From Methanospirillum stamsii (GTDB lineage: Archaea; Halobacteriota; Methanomicrobia; Methanomicrobiales; Methanospirillaceae), in contig NZ_QGMZ01000019.1 in the NCBI RefSeq assembly GCF_003173335.1, positions 27,538 through 91,537 on the forward strand: a stretch of 64,000 nucleotides of DNA. Direction: 5' to 3'. The notes below the pieces were generated by a model. The model saw nothing but the letters and a program-made list of their open reading frames with translations, had not been told where the DNA came from and ran no database searches. Below are positions 46,835 through 53,204 of this stretch, in pieces; position 1 is the first letter of the stretch; every line of letters begins with the position of its first letter. A program made the position numbers and the translations under genes.

Positions 46835-47068
46835 TCAGCGTGATGATTCGGTATACCGTTTCATGGCTCCCAACAGTTTGGTCTGTTCATCAGATGGAAG
46901 GGATTTTATCTTCTGTGTCATTGTAGATATGAGGCGCCTGTGTTCACGGGGTGATAGTAATCGAATGTCCTGTGCCAGGGCTATTATCTTTTTTCTTTTG
47001 GCTGGTGGTTCATTGCAGTAACAAACCTTCTTTTCTATTTCTGGTTTCATTATTGCGGGTATATGCAC
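46835..47068 (-). CDS. Hypothetical basic protein
   Basis: A 77-residue, Lys/Arg-rich, helical protein (AKRKKIIALAQDIRLLS, HRRLISTMTQKIKS). It has two cysteines near the N-terminus (VCYCNEPP). A second start, MKPEIEKK, six residues in, is possible. No family is recognised. It lies in a run of small minus-strand genes of the element, 18 bases after the next upstream gene. Confidence 0.5.
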   Translation of the reverse strand: MHIPAIMKPEIEKKVCYCNEPPAKRKKIIALAQDIRLLSPREHRRLISTMTQKIKSLPSDEQTKLLGAMKRYTESSR

Positions 47069-47086
47069 CGGATGAGCAAAAAAGGT

Positions 47087-47338
47087 TTAGTTCTTGATAC
47101 TAACACCAATCAGGATATCATCTGTTTCAAACTCCTGAGATAATCTCCGGACACTGGTTTTAATTTCGAGTTTTACATTTTTGCTGATAGGTTGAACCCG
47201 TTTCAGATATTCGTGCGCAGCAAATTCAGTTTTCGATTCATTTAAAATTATATCAAAGTCTCCTGCATCAATGCAGACATAATACGGGGTGTCGATGCAG
47301 ATATTTAATTCTGTAGATGATTTGTGTGTTTCTGACAT
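47087..47338 (-). CDS. Hypothetical acidic protein
   Basis: An 83-residue protein with alternating hydrophobic strands (NICIDTPYYVCIDAGDFDII, VKLEIKTSVRRLSQEF). An AGAGGAAG ribosome site lies upstream of its ATG at 47338, which supports expression. No family is recognised. It lies 20 bases downstream of a 37-codon reading frame, and both may belong to the small-gene operon whose promoter region carries GTTCGAAC repeats. Confidence 0.55.
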   Translation of the reverse strand: MSETHKSSTELNICIDTPYYVCIDAGDFDIILNESKTEFAAHEYLKRVQPISKNVKLEIKTSVRRLSQEFETDDILIGVSIKN

Positions 47339-47358
47339 GTTTTCTTCCTCTTGCTTTT

Positions 47359-47472
47359 TTAACTCTCAATAATTTTCTTAATGTCTATACCAGTTAATTT
47401 CTGAAATGCTCTCATACCTTCTTCTGAAATCTTCGGTATGGTTTTTTCGCATGTCTGATCCATTTTTATCAT
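47359..47472 (-). CDS. Possible 37-residue protein
   Basis: A short frame from ATG 47472 reads MIKMDQTCEKTIPKISEE, then GMRAFQKLTGIDIKKIIES. Its only supports are a regular codon pattern, a GAGAG sequence upstream and tight spacing to the next gene. No family is recognised, and it may be spurious. Confidence 0.3.
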   Translation of the reverse strand: MIKMDQTCEKTIPKISEEGMRAFQKLTGIDIKKIIES

Positions 47473-47563
47473 CTGACTCTCGTTTGGTTTGTTTTTCTCA
47501 CTTGTGACTACTTACGTGGTTTGTTCTTTCTGTTCGTTCTTTCGGTTTGAATGTGTGCCGGGG

Positions 47564-47692
47564 TTATTTCCCCGGCCATTCTTCGAGTTTTTCTCGTAGT
47601 TCGTGAATGTCATTTGCCAAGGAATTTAACCCACGCAATACCTTTTCATTGTCCGGCTCTTCCTCCATGGTCCGGTAAAGAATGGCGTTCAT
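47564..47692 (-). CDS. Small hypothetical protein
   Basis: A 42-residue acidic helical protein, MNAILYRTMEEEPDNEKV continuing LRGLNSLANDIHELREKLEE. I choose ATG 47692 because it overlaps the preceding stop by ATGA, the pattern used throughout this element. A longer in-frame start at 47752 would run through that gene. No function can be assigned. Confidence 0.5.
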   Translation of the reverse strand: MNAILYRTMEEEPDNEKVLRGLNSLANDIHELREKLEEWPGK

Positions 47693-47925
47693 GCCGCCAC
47701 CATTACCGGGCTTTCGGTAGTGATTGGCCGGGTGGGTCTTACCCGGTTCCATGATGCCTGTTCAAGTTCGAAGATCTTTTCCAGGGCTTTCAGTTCCATC
47801 TTCGAATGGTTTGTCTGTTCTTCGATTCCGGCTTCTGGTCCGGGTCTGGTTTCCTTCAGGGTTGAATACAGGAAATGAAGGAATAAGTGTTCTTCCTGTT
47901 CCGGGTGTAAGGTTTCAGTCATCAT
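47689..47925 (-). CDS. Hypothetical protein, first gene of the small-gene operon
   Basis: A 78-residue acidic protein (LHPEQEEHLFLHFLYSTLKE, HSKMELKALEKIFELEQASW) of unknown family. It has two adjacent ATG codons at the start. The region immediately upstream carries three perfect GTTCGAAC palindromes, indicating regulated transcription. It overlaps the following 42-residue gene by ATGA. Confidence 0.5.
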   Translation of the reverse strand: MMTETLHPEQEEHLFLHFLYSTLKETRPGPEAGIEEQTNHSKMELKALEKIFELEQASWNRVRPTRPITTESPVMVAA

Positions 47926-47937
47926 AGTTTTACCGTT

Positions 47938-48002
47938 GTTCGAACTGTGTTCGAACTCAATACTACATATTACACTTAATTGTATTTATACTTTGTTCGA
48001 AC
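47938..48002. promoter_or_regulatory. Three GTTCGAAC operator-like palindromes
   Basis: Perfect copies of GTTCGAAC occur at 47938-47945, 47949-47956 and 47995-48002. The first two are 11 bp apart, about one helical turn. They lie between divergent genes (minus-strand small-gene operon; plus-strand DUF2080-like gene), with AT-rich TATA-like sequence between copies two and three. A dimeric repressor site is likely. Confidence 0.6.
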
Positions 48003-48062
48003 ATAATATAGACAGATACTTTTATTAAGAATTAAATACAATATACGAACAATGTATAATAA

Positions 48063-48227
48063 ATGGTAAAAATGGCAATTACTATAGACTGTTACCAGAC
48101 AGTAGATAAAGAGGTAAAAAAGCAGGGCAATTCTGGTGCTATCTATGTCCCTAAGGAGTGGACAGGAAAAAAAGTCCGAGTGCTCTTGCTTGAACCACTG
48201 GAAGATGATGGTAAAAAAGAGGGTTAA
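48063..48227 (+). CDS. DUF2080-like transposon-associated protein
   Basis: A 54-residue protein that resembles the DUF2080/transposase-associated family, an AbrB-like small fold. The segment VKKQGNSGAIYVPKEWTGKK matches its KKxGNSGxVxxPxxWxGKKV pattern, followed by VRVLLLEPLEDD. In methanogens this gene often precedes a TnpB/IS605-type transposase; no transposase follows here. It is one of only two plus-strand genes within the element. It is probably a relic of a transposon, or a small regulator of its own. Confidence 0.7.
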   Translation: MVKMAITIDCYQTVDKEVKKQGNSGAIYVPKEWTGKKVRVLLLEPLEDDGKKEG

Positions 48228-48919
48228 GCTGATATTACCAAAAGCCCACGTGTTGACCAATAAGAATAATATCTGCTATTAACAGGCTCTTTTCTACCAG
48301 TCCCGAACGGGCACAAGCCCACACAAGAAAGGTATTTACGATATGTGATCGTACTACCATTGTTAGTTTCCTGTCATGGGTAGCAACTTTCCAGGGACGC
48401 TATCCCATGACAATCCTTATGTTTCTATTACCTGCTTATTATCGCTTATTCTTTGAATTGTTCATTATCTAATTAAAAAGAGAATGCATGCGGTTAACAA
48501 TCCACATCACCACATACACGAGGAAAACGAGTTTTGATGAGAGTTAGTATAGATATCGTGGTTCACCTGGTGGCCATGTTTCTATACTATCATCTCTTTT
48601 TATTCCCTTCATCCTATTTACATTCATCCCAGTATAGATGATATCTATACCTCGTTGTCGTCATGACGTTTTGGGAGTAATTTTAGTCCGTTTGACAATC
48701 CGGGTAAGATTCGTCCCAAGTTATTATAATGATGTTTTGGGAGTAATTTTAGTCCGTTTGACAATTCGTGCGGTTTTATGTCACCGGTGCTGTAACGGCA
48801 CCTGCTATGGTTACGGATCGCTTTACACGATCATGGCATCCACATTACGTGGGTAATCATCCCGTCAGCCATACGTGTATGGGTGAACCCCTTCCGGGTA
48901 TCCGGACCAAAAAAGAAAG
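48228..48919. other. Non-coding scar region downstream of the large terminase
   Basis: About 690 bases without a credible gene, where a head-tail virus would normally carry its portal and capsid genes. It holds a short CCCG-AA-CGGG hairpin near 48300, repeated AGTATAGAT-type motifs at 48545-48655 in both orientations, and a 40-bp direct repeat. Together with the DUF2080-like gene it looks like transposon debris or a deletion junction. Confidence 0.55.
48663..48768. repeat. Two-copy 40-bp direct repeat
   Basis: Copies at about 48663-48702 and 48729-48768 share TTTTGGGAGTAATTTTAGTC and the following CGTTTGACAAT, with two mismatches overall and a 66-base period, leaving a 26-base interval. Only two copies exist. 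It is not a recognisable CRISPR. It may be a binding or packaging site, or a duplication scar. Confidence 0.75.
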
Positions 48920-50308
48920 TTACCAGCCGGAAAAACGGCCTTTTTGAATATTAAATGAAAACCGCGATGAACCGGAAGAGAATTTTTTATCATTTGGAGA
49001 AGGATGAGAGATCTGTTTCACATTTAGTGAATCAATTCCGGACACAGCATACCGAAGAGCATCAGCCATATGGTAAGCGCTCTTATCTTTGATTTCTTCG
49101 GTGACTTCACCAAGTGCGTTAACTTTCCGGGAATATTCGATTACCTGACTCACCGTTTTCTCACAGGTCCGGAAGAAAAAGAGTCTATCAGTTTTTATCA
49201 GTTCTGTTACCCGGTCTATGCCTGATTCAACATCACTGATAGGAGGCTGGTGTACATTGATTCCTTCAGCCTGCCAGTCAAACCGCTGTTGTTTTTCAGA
49301 TGCCGCACCACCATACCAGATAACTCTTCTGTGATTTGCTGCCTTGTCTTTTGCTTTCCGGCAATGTCCTTTTGTTGACATTTCACCTTCCAAGGATTCA
49401 TCGAATACATAGTATTTCCCGGATTGTGGGTCTTGAGAAATCCAGATAAGAGCCTGGTGGACTGCTCCAAAGTCAATTCCCACTATCACCGGCCAGTGGT
49501 CCGGAATATCAAAGGGAGTGACCACATGAACAGACTCATCCAGGTCTGAATATATCTGACCGGCCGGCCGGGTCCAAATTCCTCTATATTGGAGGTCGAA
49601 TTTCCAGGAAGGTAATTTCCGTTTAGCTCGTTCATATTCCTCTTTCGGGAATTTCGGGTTTTCTATAGAGTCAAATCTAATTATATCGATATCAGGATCG
49701 CCATTCAACCAAGGAAGGTAAACATGCGTTCTTAACCATCCGAAGTCATATAGCGTACTTGTGAGCAATACCCGGCCTTGAAAAAGAGATAATCTTCTTT
49801 GGACAGCTTCAAATGCAACCAAGGATACTTCCGGAAGGCCTGCTTCATCCATCCATGCTGCTTTGGCTGTTGTTGATTCCAGTCCTTTTACACCCGTTTC
49901 ATTTTTTCCAGCTACGGCAGACCTAAGAATGATACGGGCATACATCTCATCATCTGCCTTTTCAGCCCAGAACTCTCCTGTGTTTGGATCCCGGATTTCC
50001 AAAACCTTTACGGAAGGGTGATATCTACCTATCTGCAATGTTTGTTCGAAAACCTTGAGCATTTCCGGGAGCATTTTTAACTTAAACATGTCGTAGTCTG
50101 CACTTATTGCGAGATAATCACCGGGGCCTCTGGTTTCTATCTCTCGAGCGAGCCAGAACGGACCAAGGGATGTTTTACCGCCTTGTGTTCCGGATAACAT
50201 AGCCACAAACCTCTTTTCTGAATTCATCGCTCGCAATTGTCCGGGGTGAAGGTTCAAGATGATACCATCCCCCCCGGGCGTATGCTCAATCATTTCCTTA
50301 ACCATCAA
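48920..50308 (-). CDS. Terminase large subunit
   Basis: A 462-residue viral DNA-packaging motor. The ATPase has a terminase-type Walker A (SGTQGGKTS, residues 39-47) and a Walker B near residue 170 (AAWMDEAGLPEVS). A coupling region LLTSTLYDFGWLRTHVY follows. The C-terminal nuclease begins VIVGIDFGAVHQALIWISQD with the first metal-binding Asp, and ends with AYHMADALRYAVSG, another conserved acidic site. Length is normal. It overlaps the small subunit by ATGA. No portal gene follows, which is unusual for a complete provirus. Confidence 0.92.
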   Translation of the reverse strand: MMVKEMIEHTPGGDGIILNLHPGQLRAMNSEKRFVAMLSGTQGGKTSLGPFWLAREIETRGPGDYLAISADYDMFKLKMLPEMLKVFEQTLQIGRYHPSVKVLEIRDPNTGEFWAEKADDEMYARIILRSAVAGKNETGVKGLESTTAKAAWMDEAGLPEVSLVAFEAVQRRLSLFQGRVLLTSTLYDFGWLRTHVYLPWLNGDPDIDIIRFDSIENPKFPKEEYERAKRKLPSWKFDLQYRGIWTRPAGQIYSDLDESVHVVTPFDIPDHWPVIVGIDFGAVHQALIWISQDPQSGKYYVFDESLEGEMSTKGHCRKAKDKAANHRRVIWYGGAASEKQQRFDWQAEGINVHQPPISDVESGIDRVTELIKTDRLFFFRTCEKTVSQVIEYSRKVNALGEVTEEIKDKSAYHMADALRYAVSGIDSLNVKQISHPSPNDKKFSSGSSRFSFNIQKGRFSGW

Positions 50309-50733
50309 TCATCCCTCTGTTGCACGGCCATCTGTACAAACTGTATTGGTCCGCGGCTCTCTCCGGTTCCTTTTGCTTCAGCCATACGTGCCATTTCCAG
50401 ATTAACCTTCATGAGTAATTCCAGGATATTCTTAATCTGTCCAATTCCTGATACTGCTGTTCTCAAATCACCGGCTTTCCGTGCTTCATCGGTGATTGAT
50501 TGAGCCTGGTTTAACAGGTCACGGGTCTGTTCCAACAAGTCATCAGACTTGGTAATTTCCATTACCTCTTTGGCCTTTGCCAGGACTGCCGGGATATGCT
50601 TTCGGTGCCTCTGAACTGCGTTATGATCAAATCCATATTTCGAAGCAATGCTTCGGTTGCTTTCTCCTGCCAGGAGTGCCCTGTTTATCTCTTCACAGTG
50701 TTTACTGATACATATCTGACATTGGCGGGCCAT
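50305..50733 (-). CDS. Terminase small subunit-like DNA-binding protein
   Basis: A 142-residue protein. The N-terminus carries a Cys/His knuckle (CQICISKHCEEI). A helix-turn-helix follows (AGESNRSIASKYGFDHNAVQ, then RHRKHIPAV). The C-terminal part is a helical oligomerisation region. Position directly upstream of, and ATGA-coupled to, the large terminase supports the small-subunit role, which is to recognise the packaging site. An AGAGG ribosome site precedes the ATG. Confidence 0.78.
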   Translation of the reverse strand: MARQCQICISKHCEEINRALLAGESNRSIASKYGFDHNAVQRHRKHIPAVLAKAKEVMEITKSDDLLEQTRDLLNQAQSITDEARKAGDLRTAVSGIGQIKNILELLMKVNLEMARMAEAKGTGESRGPIQFVQMAVQQRDD

Positions 50734-50849
50734 TATCGCCTCTTTTTATTGCTTTGGTATGCTTCATTAAGGGGTGAACTGTCCGGAAGATGCGAGTGTA
50801 AAAAATAGGTTGGTGTTGCTGCCTGCCTGGTCCGGACTGGTGATGATTC

Positions 50850-51023
50850 CTAGGTTTTCATGCAATGGGTTTTGTGGTGTTCAAGTGCATCAATTGGAAG
50901 TTCGTAAAACATTGATATCCTCTTCAGAGAGTGCGGTGATTCCATCATCAGGTATTCCACCATTCGTTTATGGGTGCAGGAACATACCGGACACTGTGAC
51001 GCGTTAAGGATAGTCTGACTCAT
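50850..51023 (-). CDS. Small Cys/His-rich putative zinc protein
   Basis: A 57-residue protein starting at ATG 51023, which overlaps the upstream stop by ATGA. The sequence MSQTILNASQCPVCSCTHKR contains Cys11, Cys14 and Cys16 with His18, and the C-terminus DALEHHKTHCMKT adds three His and a Cys. This suggests one zinc finger. It resembles the Cys/His knuckle plus HTH of the next gene (terminase small subunit), so it may be a truncated relative or DNA-binding partner. No family was recognised. Confidence 0.6.
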   Translation of the reverse strand: MSQTILNASQCPVCSCTHKRMVEYLMMESPHSLKRISMFYELPIDALEHHKTHCMKT

Positions 51024-51331
51024 ACCGGCATCTCATCCCCTTCAAACCACCATTTGAATGCACGGACCACATAGTTTTCAGTGTCAAATGTTCCTACAAT
51101 ATGAACTATCCGGTCGTCTTTGTCGGGTTCGCTGTCTCCGGGATAATCTTCGAAAGTGAATTCCCTGGTGATCACATGAACCGGAAGGTCATATCCTTTA
51201 ACCCAGGCGTGAAAGCCGTCTGGTTCCCAGTTCATGTATTTCCCGGTGATGTGTTCTAATCCAAAATGATTCAAAACAATCTGCATTAATGATGTTTTGC
51301 CATATTTCACCGGACCTGATACGGTTTTCAT
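51020..51331 (-). CDS. Small protein with isolated P-loop motif
   Basis: A 103-residue protein with a textbook Walker A, GPVKYGKTS, only five residues from the N-terminus. No Walker B or ATPase fold of normal length follows. The rest is rich in Trp, His and Asp (NWEPDGFHAWVKGYDLPVHV, FTFEDYPGDSEPDKDDR). It might be the N-terminal remnant of a P-loop NTPase or a novel small nucleotide-binding protein. It is coupled on both sides by ATGA overlaps, so it is translated as part of the operon. Confidence 0.6.
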   Translation of the reverse strand: MKTVSGPVKYGKTSLMQIVLNHFGLEHITGKYMNWEPDGFHAWVKGYDLPVHVITREFTFEDYPGDSEPDKDDRIVHIVGTFDTENYVVRAFKWWFEGDEMPV

Positions 51332-51948
51332 GACAATACTCCTGCTGCTGAAAGTGTCTTCAGATGTCGGCTTATTGTCGTCCGGTGCAGTCCAAGGCTT
51401 TCGGCTGCTGCTGTTACCGTGCTTTCGGGATGTTCCCGGAAGTGTTGCATTACCAGTTGTGCAGTATCATTCCGTGCAGGGATGTTGCAATCCTGCTGCA
51501 CGGGTGCTGATTCGGTGCATTGTGGATCCTGCTCTTCTTCCGGGGTGTCATTTATTGCAATGTCTGACCGGAGACACATCATTAAGAGTTCTACGCTGAT
51601 ACAAAGCGCAATGGGTGGAACAGCGTGTGATAACCTGCTCATGATACCATCCGGTGAATGGATGACATTGAAGAGCGTGCTGATTCCGGTGAATACTATC
51701 AGAACGGACCAACCAACGATCGGTGATTCATTCCGGAGATTTGAGCGAAGTATCATCAGGCTTCCTGCAATTAAGAGAGCATCCACGCATAACGGCCAAA
51801 GCCATGATAAGAACGGTGAGATTCCGGCCTCCTGTGCTGCTGCCTGAAGGTTTGCAAAGCTCAAGAGGAATGCAGACGCAGCAATAGTTAAAACTGCTAG
51901 TGCGGTTAGGTCAGGGATGCTTTGCTCTATTTTTTTGACTGGTATCAT
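51328..51948 (-). CDS. DUF2637-like membrane protein fused to a winged helix
   Basis: A 206-residue protein. The first 120 residues have four hydrophobic helices in the DUF2637 pattern (TALAVLTIAASAFLLSFANL; SWLWPLCVDALLIAGSLMIL; IVGWSVLIVFTGISTLFNVI), a family seen in actinobacterial plasmids and phages. After an acidic linker the C-terminus is a winged HTH (STVTAAAESLGLHRTTISRH, LKTLSAAGVL). It is thus a membrane-tethered regulator candidate. ATGA overlaps link it to the primase upstream and the P-loop gene downstream. Confidence 0.75.
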   Translation of the reverse strand: MIPVKKIEQSIPDLTALAVLTIAASAFLLSFANLQAAAQEAGISPFLSWLWPLCVDALLIAGSLMILRSNLRNESPIVGWSVLIVFTGISTLFNVIHSPDGIMSRLSHAVPPIALCISVELLMMCLRSDIAINDTPEEEQDPQCTESAPVQQDCNIPARNDTAQLVMQHFREHPESTVTAAAESLGLHRTTISRHLKTLSAAGVLS

Positions 51949-53204
51949 GCTGTTACAACCTCCTTTGCCTGGTCCGGTACATATGTATCCCAGGCATACC
52001 GGATAGTCTTTAGAAATGCACTGCCGGTGAGTTCTTCTGATTCATGGATGAGATGCAAGTGATACACGGATATCCATTTTAGTGCATCGCCGTTTCCTTC
52101 ATTACCTCTGTGATAACAAAACCAGCGATCGCCGTCTGAACTAATCCGTAAATTTGTTCCTGTTGATGAGCCATATACCGGGTGTGCTCCCTGTGTTCCT
52201 GGTCTCAATCCGGTCAGAGTTTCAACTGAAGGAAGATAGCGGGAGACGATATCAAGAGGGTATTTTTGTAAGGGAGCGCTTTTACGTTTCTTCGTGCCAC
52301 ATTTGGAAAAGTAAACCTCTTTGCATTGTGGAATGAGTTTTTCCCGGGTGATCTTTTTCCACTTCTCTTTCATGATGGTTTGCGCCTCCGGGTGTTCAGA
52401 TACCGGATATGAGTTCTTTATTAATCCGGACAGGTTCCCACCGGTTTTTATGAAATCGTTCAAATCTACCTTATCAAGTTCATCAGGGCGTGGGATATCT
52501 GCCATATATGGAGATAATCCTAATTCTTCCATCTTTAACCCTGTCCGGACTGCTCCCAGGGTGCCGGCTTTGTTTGTTTCATTATCCATGATAATCACAA
52601 TCCTCCCGGCATTCTTACAGATAGAATACATTTCATGTGCATGGTCTTCTTTAAACTGAACTGTGACCGGGCTTATGGCCGGGTATCCAGCCTGGTGAAC
52701 AGAGATACAATCCGCTACTCCTTCGGTGATAATCAAAGGTTCACCATCTTTCACAGAGTCAATACCAAATACCGGTTCTTTTGACTGTAACCAGTCCCGT
52801 TTTTTACTATGAACTAACTGTTTTTTGTATTTCGGGCGCCGTTCATCTTCCGGAATGTAAAGATCGTCTGTTGTTACTTCCGGAATCCTTCTCCCGATGA
52901 AGTATTGAGGAATTCCTGATACAAGGTATGGAAACATTATACGGCCTCTCCACACGGGAAATAATCTTCCGTCTCCTGATTCATGGAACAGTCCGGACAC
53001 TCTCATTTCTTCCCGGGTATGGTGCTCAAATATCTGCATAAGAAATGCATCATCATCAACGGGGCTGAATCCTAATCGGTATCTTCGGATAGTGTCCTCT
53101 GTGAATCCATACCGCGAATGGAGAAAAGATATCAGGTCCGGATATAACCCGGCCTGAAATATCCTACAGGCTGTTTCATAGATACTTGTCATGCTCTGAT
53201 TCAC
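51945..53204 (-). CDS. DnaG-type TOPRIM primase with C-terminal zinc-like domain
   Basis: A 419-residue replication primase. The N-terminal catalytic core reads YGFTEDTIRRYRLGFSPVDD, RGRIMFPYLVSGIPQYFIGR, then the TOPRIM motifs LIITEGVADCISVHQAGYPA (catalytic Glu) and IVIIMDNETNKAG (acidic). In standard DnaG the zinc finger comes first. Here a segment like it, GSSTGTNLRISSDGDRWFCY followed by HRGNEGNGDALKWISV, is near the C-terminus with fewer Cys. The gene is coupled by ATGA to the helicase upstream. Confidence 0.85.
   Translation of the reverse strand: MNQSMTSIYETACRIFQAGLYPDLISFLHSRYGFTEDTIRRYRLGFSPVDDDAFLMQIFEHHTREEMRVSGLFHESGDGRLFPVWRGRIMFPYLVSGIPQYFIGRRIPEVTTDDLYIPEDERRPKYKKQLVHSKKRDWLQSKEPVFGIDSVKDGEPLIITEGVADCISVHQAGYPAISPVTVQFKEDHAHEMYSICKNAGRIVIIMDNETNKAGTLGAVRTGLKMEELGLSPYMADIPRPDELDKVDLNDFIKTGGNLSGLIKNSYPVSEHPEAQTIMKEKWKKITREKLIPQCKEVYFSKCGTKKRKSAPLQKYPLDIVSRYLPSVETLTGLRPGTQGAHPVYGSSTGTNLRISSDGDRWFCYHRGNEGNGDALKWISVYHLHLIHESEELTGSAFLKTIRYAWDTYVPDQAKEVVTA

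Noticed and set aside
47976..48260. 94-codon minus-strand reading frame
   Set aside because: It is antisense to the well-supported 54-residue DUF2080-like gene and crosses the GTTCGAAC operator region. Its hydrophobic composition reflects AT richness.
48663..48768. Possible CRISPR mini-array (two 40-bp repeats, 26-bp interval)
   Set aside because: Only two units, no further copies on either side, no leader-like tract and no cas operon beside it. The distant solo cas1 does not support it. Recorded as a direct repeat.
48638..48856. 72-codon plus-strand reading frame with repeated DVLGVILVRLTIR
   Set aside because: The peptide repeat is only the translation of the 40-bp DNA repeat; there is no start signal or family.
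50774..51007. 77-codon plus-strand reading frame
   Set aside because: It lies opposite the ATGA-coupled 57-residue Cys/His gene, which has better context and motif support.
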